22,049 bases of DNA from positions 23,146-45,194 of the forward strand of contig DLQL01000102.1 of assembly GCA_002477565.1 (NCBI GenBank). Direction: 5' to 3'. A program made the position numbers and the translations under genes. Numbering within the stretch: position 1 is the stretch's first letter; every line of letters starts with the position of its first letter. This document shows, piece after piece, positions 1-7,060 of the stretch. Under the pieces are notes generated by a model. The model saw nothing but the letters and a program-made list of their open reading frames with translations, was not told the DNA's origin and did no database searches. Origin of the DNA: Flavobacteriaceae bacterium UBA7433 (GTDB taxonomy: Bacteria; Bacteroidota; Bacteroidia; Flavobacteriales; Flavobacteriaceae).

Positions 1-4
1 TTTT

Positions 5-1051
5 TTAGGCTTTTTTAATTAAAATTACATAAACCGGAAAGTGGTCGCTGTAACCGCCTGTAAAATTTCCGTTGGCAAAACTGCGAAATGGGTAGCCTTT
101 GTACCTTCCTTTTTGAATGTACAGGTAGTCGGGATTGAAAACAGCACTTTTAAAAAAGCCCAAGGATCGGAATTGTTTGTCTTTGGAAAGAAGCGCACCA
201 TTCAAAAGGATTTGGTCAAAGAGGTGGAGGTTGTCCCGATAGCCCAAACTGCCATAGCCTTTTTCAAAAAGTTTTTCAAAAGGGTTGTAAAAAGTGGTGT
301 CGGCGAGGTTTTTTGGCGAGGACTGTGTTTTTAAAACCGCTTTTAAGCTCGTGTTGATCGGGTCGTCATTCAAATCGCCCATCAATAAGATTTTGGCGCC
401 GGGTTCGCGAAGAAAGAGGCTGTCTACAATGTGTTTGTTGAGCAAAGCAGCCTGTTCCCGAAAACGACGGCTTTTGGCTTCGCCTCCTCTTCGAGAGGGC
501 CAATGGTTGACGATGATGTGAAGCAGCGCATCACCGAGGTACCCACTGACAACCAAAGGACTCCGGGTAGGGATGCGGTGGCTTTTGTCAGACCAAATTC
601 TGAGCGTATGGGATTGTTGAGACAAAGGAATGAATTGGTCTTTTTGATACAAAAGCGCCACATCGATGCCCCGTGCATCGGGAGAATCGGCATGCACAAT
701 GCCATAGTTTTTGGGGCGTAGGAGCGCTGTTTGGACGAGGTCTTCCAGCACCCTGCGATTTTCTACCTCTGCCACACCGATCAGCGCAGGACTTGTCTTT
801 GTCCTTTCAAAACCAATATCCGCAAGGACATGGGAGAGCTTGTTGAGTTTTTGTTGATAGACCCCTTCGCGGTCTTTTTTAAGTTCCATCAACGGACTGG
901 CTTCGTCGTTTTTTTCGGGATCGTCGATGGGATCAAACAAATTTTCCAAGTTGTAAAAGGCGACTGTATAGACTTCGTATGTGTTCGTTTGTGCTGTGGA
1001 TAGTTGGACACAACACCACAAGTACAGGATCAAATAACCGAGTTTCTTCAT
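5..1051 (-). CDS. Secreted endonuclease/exonuclease/phosphatase (EEP) family protein
   Basis: A 348-residue protein of the EEP (DNase I-like) fold, which cleaves phosphodiester or phosphomonoester bonds with a divalent metal. Visible motifs: NLEN at residues 34-37, VAEVEN near 93-98 (metal-binding Glu), ARGIDVALLY near 129, NHWPSRRGG (catalytic His) near 180, GDLNDDP near 226, and the C-terminal SDHFPV at 335-340 (catalytic Asp-His). The start at 1051 is chosen because it begins a Sec signal peptide (MKKLG, hydrophobic core, then STAQ). The open frame continues upstream without adding family sequence. It is divergent from the TonB receptor and is a paralog of the EEP gene at 5982-6929. Its substrate is unknown; the context (receptor, lamin-tail lipoprotein) favours periplasmic or surface nuclease or phosphodiesterase work. 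The family call is firm, the substrate is inference. Confidence 0.9.
   Translation of the reverse strand: MKKLGYLILYLWCCVQLSTAQTNTYEVYTVAFYNLENLFDPIDDPEKNDEASPLMELKKDREGVYQQKLNKLSHVLADIGFERTKTSPALIGVAEVENRRVLEDLVQTALLRPKNYGIVHADSPDARGIDVALLYQKDQFIPLSQQSHTLRIWSDKSHRIPTRSPLVVSGYLGDALLHIIVNHWPSRRGGEAKSRRFREQAALLNKHIVDSLFLREPGAKILLMGDLNDDPINTSLKAVLKTQSSPKNLADTTFYNPFEKLFEKGYGSLGYRDNLHLFDQILLNGALLSKDKQFRSLGFFKSAVFNPDYLYIQKGRYKGYPFRSFANGNFTGGYSDHFPVYVILIKKA
26..58. repeat. 33-bp perfect direct repeat, copy 1
   Basis: A 33-base stretch identical to 6015-6047 in the same orientation. Both copies lie at the 3' ends of the two EEP paralogs and encode the GGYSDHFPVYV segment. Identity includes every third codon position, more than protein conservation alone requires. 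Confidence 0.9.
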
Positions 1052-1139
1052 GGAAATGTTTTTCTTAAAGTTACACCCTTTATCAAAACCAACCAGCGTT
1101 ATTTTACGTAACTTATAGGTTATCTTTTTCTTGATTGCT
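1052..1139. promoter_or_regulatory. Divergent intergenic region between EEP gene and TonB receptor
   Basis: This AT-rich gap of 88 bases must hold the promoters of both divergent genes unless they are read from further away. Near-matches to the Bacteroidota -7 box are present: TAACTTTA on the minus strand and TATCTTTT (about 1121-1128) on the plus strand, each one base off TAnnTTTG. No convincing -33 element or operator was seen. Shared control of the two genes is inference. Confidence 0.35.
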
Positions 1140-3917
1140 ATGGAAAAGAAAGTGAACATGCGTTTTTTAAAAAACATATGCTGTGGTTTTTGCTATTGTG
1201 TACAGGTGCTTTTGTGTGCCCAAGAAGTGAGCGTTCTAAAGGGAACTGTGGTGTTTGAAAACACGCAACGCCCTTTGGAGGGCGTGTTGCTTCGTCTTGG
1301 AGAAACGCCTGTTTTCACCCATTCCAATTCCAAGGGTTTTTTTGAGTTGGAAACCACTGTTCAGGGACTTTGGATGTTGGAAATTTCTGCAAAAAATTTT
1401 GTTTCCAAAACCTTGCCCTTGGAGCTTGTCCAAGGAGTTGTAATGGATTTGGGAGTACTTTCTTTGTCAGCACTTCCTTTTGAAGAAATACAGCGCCCGA
1501 CAGTACTGCTCAGCCAAGCCGAATTGTTTGAGGAAGAAAATGGAGGCGCAGACAACATCCCCGGGTTGATGCAAGCTTCCAAAGACGTATTTTTAAATGC
1601 GGCTGCCTTTCGTTTTGGACAAGCGCGGTTCAAGGTTCGGGGCTATGACAGTCAGGAAGGCCTGATCTTGATCAACGGAATCGAAATGAACAAACACTTT
1701 GACGGAAGGCCGCAATGGAGCAATTGGGGAGGCTTAAACACCGTTCTTAGAAACCAGGAGTTGGCTTTTGGGATTGCTGCTTCAGAACACAGTTTTGGAC
1801 GTTTGGCTGGGGCCACCCATTTCAGTACGAGAGCCTCTCAATACAGGCCTGGAAATGCAGTTTCTGTGGCCGCAACCCGAGGGAGTTACCGCTCGAGAGT
1901 TTTGGCTTCTTATGCAACGGGCCTTCTAGAGAACGGCTGGGCACTCACGCTTTCAGCCTCTTTGCGCGCCGCTGAAAAGGGGGTCATAGACGGAACCCAT
2001 TATTGGGCTTGGTCTTCTTTTATCGCCCTTGAAAAACAACTCCATCCCAAACACAGTTTGAACCTCACCGCTTTTGTAGCTTCCAACAAAAGAGCCAAAT
2101 CATCACCCAACACCCAAGAAGTTTTAGACCTTCGGGGTGCAAAATACAATGCCTATTGGGGGCTGCAATCGGGAAAGGAAAGAAATGCGCGGATCAAAGA
2201 AATTCGAGAACCGATTTTCCAATTGACACATACTTGGACAGTTCAGAAAAACACAGAGGTTGGGACCACGGTGTCTTTTCAAAAGGGGCATGTGGGCAAT
2301 AGCCGTTTGGGCAATTTCAAAGCCCCCAATCCCTCGCCTACCTACTACCAAAAATTGCCGAGTTATTCCCTGCGATTTCCAGAGAACCCCAACTACGAAA
2401 ACGCCTATCTTTCCCTGCGAGAATTTCAAAACTACGGCCAAATAGCTTGGAAAGACCTCTTTCAGGCAAATGCCTTGAGCCCGTCTGCAAAATATTTTCT
2501 CTACGAAGACCGCAATGAAGACCAAACCTGGACTTTTCATTCAAAAATAGACCTACAGTTTACCAAAAAATGGCGCGCAAATATCGGACTTTCCTACCAA
2601 GACCTTTACAGTTTGAACTATGCGAAAATGCGAGACTTATTGGGGGCTACCACTTTTGTAGACTTGGATCCTTATGCAACTGGAGTTGCGAGTCAAAACG
2701 ATTTGAATCGTCCCAATCGAAACATAGAAGAGGGAGACTCTTTTTCGTACCGCTATGCCTTGCGTTCCAAAAAAGCCATCCTTTTTTTTCAGAGCCATTA
2801 CCACAGTAGGCGTTTGGAAATGCAGGCAAGTTGGACGTATCGGACTTCTTTGTATCAAAGAGATGGAGGCTATCGAAATGGGAGCTACCCCGACAACTCT
2901 TATGGCCGCTCTCCAAAAAAAGCCTTTCGGAATTTCAGTGGGAAGGCAAACCTCCTATACAAACTGACAGGAAGGCACCTGTTTGGGTTCAATTTGGGAG
3001 TGTTCTCACAGGCTCCCTCAGCAAAATTGGTTTTCCCTCAGGTGCGGGTCACGGCCGATTTTTCGCCTGAGTTGCGCAGCGAACTGAGACAAACGGTTGA
3101 CTTGAGTTACCGCTACAGGGCCCCAGGAATCCAAGCAAGATTGACAGGCTACCACACGCGGTTTGCGCAGGGAACAAGCACCTCCTTTTCTTTTGCGCAA
3201 GGGTTGAGAGGTGAGGAAGCTGATTTTGTGGCTTTGGTACTCACAGGAATCGAAAAACAGCACCAAGGGGTGGAATTTGGAATGGAAGCAAAGCTCAATT
3301 CATTTTTTCAATTGTCAGCTGTGGCCGCTTTGGGAAGCCATGTCTATGCCAACAACCCTCACTTGTATTTGCGTTCCGATCAGTTTGTCGGAGAGAAAGG
3401 AGACTTTGGTTCCGCCTATTTGAAAAACGCCCGCTTGGGAGGCAGCCCACAAAGGGCCTATTCTTTGGGGCTTGAATACCGAGACCCTGCCTATTGGTGG
3501 GCACAGGTCAACGGGAATTTTTTATCACACCGCTACCTAAATAGTTCTCCTCTTATCCGAACGGCCAATTTTTTTTTAGATGCTGATGGACTTCCCTTTG
3601 TCAATCCTGATTCTTCTTTACCAATCACAGCGAAGGAAGTGAAAGAATTTTGGCAGCAAGAACGTCTTAAAGACTTGTTTTTGGTCAATTTTGTCGGAGG
3701 AAAATCCTGGAAAACACCCACGTATTATTTGAGTCTTTTTGCCAGTGTGACCAATCTTTTGGGAACCGTTTTTAAGACAGGTGGTTTTGAGCAATCTCGG
3801 AAAGCCAACTACAGAGAACTGAGCGAAGACATGGGTTTGGAAACCCCTCTTTTTGGTCCAAAATATTGGACGGCCCCTGGAGTGGGCTATTACTTGATGC
3901 TCTCCGTTTATTTTTAA
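1140..3917 (+). CDS. TonB-dependent outer-membrane receptor with N-terminal carboxypeptidase-like domain
   Basis: About 925 residues. A signal peptide (MRFLKN, Cys-rich hydrophobic stretch, LLCAQ) is followed by a CarboxypepD_reg-like beta domain (roughly residues 33-110), a plug domain (roughly 140-240, with GQARFKVRGYDSQEG and an FDGRPQWSNWGG segment), then a long beta-barrel rich in alternating aromatic residues that ends in a terminal Phe (LMLSVYF). Such receptors import large substrates across the outer membrane using TonB/ExbBD energy. There is no SusD partner; the next gene, 22 bases on, is a DUF5689/lamin-tail lipoprotein that probably fills that role. The start may be 1140 or 1158: the second gives a cleaner signal peptide, and a TTG at 1131 also lies in frame. 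Substrate is unknown; nucleic acid or phosphorylated compounds are inferred from the nuclease-like neighbours. Confidence 0.9.
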   Translation: MEKKVNMRFLKNICCGFCYCVQVLLCAQEVSVLKGTVVFENTQRPLEGVLLRLGETPVFTHSNSKGFFELETTVQGLWMLEISAKNFVSKTLPLELVQGVVMDLGVLSLSALPFEEIQRPTVLLSQAELFEEENGGADNIPGLMQASKDVFLNAAAFRFGQARFKVRGYDSQEGLILINGIEMNKHFDGRPQWSNWGGLNTVLRNQELAFGIAASEHSFGRLAGATHFSTRASQYRPGNAVSVAATRGSYRSRVLASYATGLLENGWALTLSASLRAAEKGVIDGTHYWAWSSFIALEKQLHPKHSLNLTAFVASNKRAKSSPNTQEVLDLRGAKYNAYWGLQSGKERNARIKEIREPIFQLTHTWTVQKNTEVGTTVSFQKGHVGNSRLGNFKAPNPSPTYYQKLPSYSLRFPENPNYENAYLSLREFQNYGQIAWKDLFQANALSPSAKYFLYEDRNEDQTWTFHSKIDLQFTKKWRANIGLSYQDLYSLNYAKMRDLLGATTFVDLDPYATGVASQNDLNRPNRNIEEGDSFSYRYALRSKKAILFFQSHYHSRRLEMQASWTYRTSLYQRDGGYRNGSYPDNSYGRSPKKAFRNFSGKANLLYKLTGRHLFGFNLGVFSQAPSAKLVFPQVRVTADFSPELRSELRQTVDLSYRYRAPGIQARLTGYHTRFAQGTSTSFSFAQGLRGEEADFVALVLTGIEKQHQGVEFGMEAKLNSFFQLSAVAALGSHVYANNPHLYLRSDQFVGEKGDFGSAYLKNARLGGSPQRAYSLGLEYRDPAYWWAQVNGNFLSHRYLNSSPLIRTANFFLDADGLPFVNPDSSLPITAKEVKEFWQQERLKDLFLVNFVGGKSWKTPTYYLSLFASVTNLLGTVFKTGGFEQSRKANYRELSEDMGLETPLFGPKYWTAPGVGYYLMLSVYF

Positions 3918-3939
3918 AAGAAACCATAAAAAAAGGATT

Positions 3940-5976
3940 ATGAAAACACCCTATTTATTTGCACTACTTTCATCTGTCGCTTTGGTCTTTTCTTGCGTTG
4001 ACGATGTCCCTAGTACGCCTTCTATTTTATGTAGAGAACCTGTCATGGTCACGAACAGTTCCCTTTTGGCCACCAAAGACAGGGCGGGTTTTGGGACAGT
4101 GCTCTTTGAAGAGGATTTGGTAGTGTCAGGTTATGTGGTATCTGACGACACATCCGGAAATCATTACAAGCTCCTCTACCTACAAGACGCTCCTGAAAAC
4201 CCAAAGGTGTCTTTGCCAGTTTTGATAGATCAGACTCAATTGCACGCCCACTATCCGGTAGGAAGAAAAGTCTTTCTAAAATTGAAAGGACTTTCCATCG
4301 GTTACCGTTTTGGCGTCTTGAGTTTGGGCGTCAACCAAGGGGGTACTTTGGCACCCATTCATTCCTCAAAAATTGACGAACACCTCTTTCGGTCTTGCGA
4401 GCAAGTACCGATCGTTCCCAAAAAAGTAACACTTTCTGAACTCAATACCTCTATGGTGGGCATGTGGGTTGTTTTGGAGCACATGCAATTTGCCGCCAAA
4501 GAGCGCGGCAATTCTTATGCCGATACGGGTACTCATTCGGTAGATAGGATGTTGCAGCAGGTTTCAGAAAACTGTCTTTTGGATGCAGAAATCCCTTTGA
4601 GAACGAGTGGTTTCGCCTCCTTTAAAAGCGAATCACTTCCTTTGGGAAAGGGCGCTGTCAAAGCACTTTTGACCGCTTATTACTCAGACCTACAGTTGGT
4701 TTTACACAGTCCTGAAGATCTGGATTTTTCTGAGGAACGTTGTGCTGACAGTGCGCCGCTATCTGCAACGCTTGGCTTTGAAGAAGTGCTGCAAATGTAC
4801 CAGGGGACATTGGTGGAGTTTGGTGTAGAAGAAACCATGGTTTTGGAGGGCTTTGTGATTTCTTCAGATCGAGAAGGGAATTTCACCAAACGCATTGTGC
4901 TGCAAGACGCCTTTGAAAACCCTTCGTTGGGACTTCAAATACTAACAGACGAAGAGGAAACACACGAGCAGTTTGCTTTGGGGCAAAAAGTGTTTTTCAA
5001 GTTGAATCGATTGTATATGGACCGCGTGGATGGCGTCCTCAGTATGGGTTATACAGACGGAAAAACGGTGGAAGCAATTGAGGAGGGTGCCTTGTTCGAT
5101 TTTGTCGTGCCTACAGAAGAAATCCAAACGCTTGTCCCTTTGTCGAAGGAGTTGTCGGAGTTGGATACAGAAAGTTTTCAAAACACGTTGGTTCGCATTG
5201 AAAAGCTACAGTTGGTGGCGCAGGAATTGGGCAAAGCCTATGCCTATTATTCAGGAGATGCTGCTGCAGATCGGACTTTGGAAACCTGTGGCGTCTTGCA
5301 AAAAATCAACTTGCATACTGAAGAAGGAGCCCGTTTTGCCCACGAGTCCTTTCCAAAAGGGCTTGGAGCCATCACCGGGGTGTTGTCACGTAGCAATCAA
5401 AAGCTAAAAGTGCAAATCCGCTCTTTGGTTGATGTCGAATTTTCAGCGGCAACCGAAAGATGCCCTCTCATAATTCCAAAAGTATTGCTGACTGAAATTG
5501 CCGATCCTCACAACAACAACATGGCTCGTTTTGTGGAATTGTACAACGCAGGAGCAGATCCCATTGATTTGGAAGGTTGGTCGTTGCACAAATACCTGAA
5601 CGGCTCATCAGTGGTTTCGGGAACCGCACTCCGCTTGTCGGGTGTTTTGCCGTCCAAGTCTTTTTTAATTTTAGGCAATACGAGTTTTGCTTCGGTATTT
5701 GGTTTTGCACCTGACATTGTTTCTCCCTATATCTCTGGGACTGGTGATGATGTCTATGAGTTGGTGGATCCCAATCAAAAGGTACATGACGTTTTTGGAC
5801 ATCGGGGGATAGATGGCTCAAACACTGGATGGGAGTACACCGATGGCAAAGCGATTCGCAAGGTTGAAGTCACCGAGCCCAACCCTGTCTTTGAGCTTTC
5901 GGAATGGACGGTGTTCTCCAAGGCCAATGAGGCTGCCCAAGAAGCTCCTGCCGATTTTGGACCGAAAGAAAGGTAG
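3940..5976 (+). CDS. Surface lipoprotein with two DUF5689-like repeats and a C-terminal lamin-tail domain
   Basis: 678 residues. It begins with a lipoprotein signal peptide (core, then LVFSC, lipid-modified Cys19) followed by VDD. Acidic residues just after the Cys resemble the export signal that sends lipoproteins to the cell surface in Bacteroidota. Residues about 40-265 and 275-505 form two related units: each has GYVVS or GFVIS, LQDA-EN, a G-KVF-KL strand, LSEL, an A-E-G--YA segment and a final Cys, as expected for tandem DUF5689 (OB-like) domains. From about 511 comes a lamin-tail domain (LTEIADPHNNN, FVELYNAG, DLEGWSLHKY, then GWEY). Lamin-tail and OB modules occur in extracellular nucleases. 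It is 22 bases downstream of the TonB receptor, so co-transcribed. The stop lies only five bases from the end of the convergent EEP gene. It is probably the substrate-binding partner of the receptor. Confidence 0.85.
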   Translation: MKTPYLFALLSSVALVFSCVDDVPSTPSILCREPVMVTNSSLLATKDRAGFGTVLFEEDLVVSGYVVSDDTSGNHYKLLYLQDAPENPKVSLPVLIDQTQLHAHYPVGRKVFLKLKGLSIGYRFGVLSLGVNQGGTLAPIHSSKIDEHLFRSCEQVPIVPKKVTLSELNTSMVGMWVVLEHMQFAAKERGNSYADTGTHSVDRMLQQVSENCLLDAEIPLRTSGFASFKSESLPLGKGAVKALLTAYYSDLQLVLHSPEDLDFSEERCADSAPLSATLGFEEVLQMYQGTLVEFGVEETMVLEGFVISSDREGNFTKRIVLQDAFENPSLGLQILTDEEETHEQFALGQKVFFKLNRLYMDRVDGVLSMGYTDGKTVEAIEEGALFDFVVPTEEIQTLVPLSKELSELDTESFQNTLVRIEKLQLVAQELGKAYAYYSGDAAADRTLETCGVLQKINLHTEEGARFAHESFPKGLGAITGVLSRSNQKLKVQIRSLVDVEFSAATERCPLIIPKVLLTEIADPHNNNMARFVELYNAGADPIDLEGWSLHKYLNGSSVVSGTALRLSGVLPSKSFLILGNTSFASVFGFAPDIVSPYISGTGDDVYELVDPNQKVHDVFGHRGIDGSNTGWEYTDGKAIRKVEVTEPNPVFELSEWTVFSKANEAAQEAPADFGPKER

Positions 5977-5981
5977 CGGTT

Positions 5982-6929
5982 TTAAAGAGTGGAATGGGCT
6001 CGGACTTGAAGGAGTACATAAACCGGAAAGTGGTCGCTGTAACCGCCGAGGTAGTATTTCCCCGAATACGTGCGAAAGGGTTGTCCTTTGAAAGGTCCTT
6101 TGGGGTTTTGTAAAAAGGGTTCGTTGAAAATGCACGCTTCTTGAAATTGAAGGTGTTTGGCTTTGGGGGGAAAAAAATTTTTGGAGAGGAGAATTTGATC
6201 AAAGAGCATCCATTTTCCATAAAATTTCAAGCTGCCCAGACCTTTTGCGTAGAGTTCTTCCATGGGGTTGTTGAAACTTTTGGCAGCCAAAAGCTGCAGG
6301 GCTTGTTCCGAAGGATTTTCGTTGAAATCACCGAGGAGAAGTATTTTAGGGTCGGGTGCTGCGATGTTTGCGATTTCTCTTTCAAGAGTTTTGAGGATCT
6401 CTAGGTGCTTGTTAGCATTGGCATTGCCTGCTCTTTTGGACGACCAATGATTTACAAAGACGTGGACTTCTTCTCCTTGCAGCGTTCCTTGCACGTGTAA
6501 GATGTCTCGGGTGTGGTCGCGTTTTTTGGCTGCATCGTAGAGAAATACAGGAATCGATTTGGATTTGCTGGGTTGAAAAAATTTTTTGTTGTACAGCAAA
6601 GCGACGTCCATCCCCCGTTCGTCTGAAGATTCGTAATGAAGAAAATCATAAGGAGTCCTTTGGAGGGCTTCCGCTTTGAGAAGATCCTGTAACACGGTTT
6701 TGTTTTCTACTTCTGCCAGGCCCACCAAAACAGGAGGAATTGAACTTTTGTCCCGGCCAATTTTAGCAATCGTCTTGCCCAATTTTTGAATTTTGTGGTT
6801 CAGTCGATAGGGCCCCCATTTTTTTTTGCCTTTGGGAGTAAATTCGTGGTCCAAGGTATGGGGCCCATCAATTGCGTCAAATAAATTCTCTACGTTGTAA
6901 AAGGCAATTGAAAACTGAGAATTCTCCAT
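5982..6929 (-). CDS. Endonuclease/exonuclease/phosphatase (EEP) family protein, no signal peptide
   Basis: 315 residues, paralog of the EEP gene at the left edge. Motifs in order: YNVEN at 11-15, LAEVEN near 90 (metal Glu), ERGMDVALLYN, NHWSSKRAG (catalytic His), GDFNENP, and SDHFPV at 298-303. The protein starts MENSQFS directly before the first beta strand, and the in-frame upstream sequence reaches a stop within nine codons with no hydrophobic segment. Unlike its paralog it is therefore predicted to be cytoplasmic. It converges on the lipoprotein gene. A TAAATTTG -7 box lies 45 bases upstream. It may process imported oligonucleotides or sugar phosphates, but the substrate cannot be read from sequence. 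Confidence 0.9.
   Translation of the reverse strand: MENSQFSIAFYNVENLFDAIDGPHTLDHEFTPKGKKKWGPYRLNHKIQKLGKTIAKIGRDKSSIPPVLVGLAEVENKTVLQDLLKAEALQRTPYDFLHYESSDERGMDVALLYNKKFFQPSKSKSIPVFLYDAAKKRDHTRDILHVQGTLQGEEVHVFVNHWSSKRAGNANANKHLEILKTLEREIANIAAPDPKILLLGDFNENPSEQALQLLAAKSFNNPMEELYAKGLGSLKFYGKWMLFDQILLSKNFFPPKAKHLQFQEACIFNEPFLQNPKGPFKGQPFRTYSGKYYLGGYSDHFPVYVLLQVRAHSTL
6015..6047. repeat. 33-bp perfect direct repeat, copy 2
   Basis: Identical to 26-58 and in the same orientation, 5,989 bases away. It lies in the catalytic C-terminal segment of the second EEP gene. Together the copies flank most of the receptor-lipoprotein block. Confidence 0.9.
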
Positions 6930-6973
6930 AGCGAGGTGTTGTGTTGCAAAACTCTAAAATACAAAAACAAGTC

Positions 6974-6981
6974 CAAATTTA
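6974..6981 (-). promoter_or_regulatory. -7 promoter box of the EEP gene
   Basis: Minus-strand TAAATTTG is a perfect match to the Bacteroidota TAnnTTTG -7 element and predicts a leader of about 40 bases before the start at 6929. No TTG at the usual -33 position was seen. Confidence 0.5.
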
Positions 6982-7048
6982 AAAAAGAAAAGACCTTCTT
7001 TTGCCGAGGAGTTTTCTTAAAATAAAAGCCCACAATCTCAAAAAATTG

Positions 7049-7056
7049 TACATTTG
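7049..7056 (+). promoter_or_regulatory. -7 promoter box of hflX, very close to the start codon
   Basis: TACATTTG is a perfect TAnnTTTG match that ends four bases before the hflX ATG at 7061. Initiation at the normal distance would begin the transcript at or next to the start codon, giving a leaderless or nearly leaderless mRNA. Confidence 0.5.
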
Positions 7057-7060
7057 TCGC

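Noticed and set aside
1052..1177. N-terminal extension of the left EEP gene
   Set aside because: The added residues are basic and unstructured and come before a good signal peptide; the extension would also cover the divergent promoter gap and overlap the receptor start.
2124..2540. A 138-codon minus-strand frame inside the TonB receptor
   Set aside because: No domain or signal, and it lies opposite continuous, well-conserved barrel sequence.
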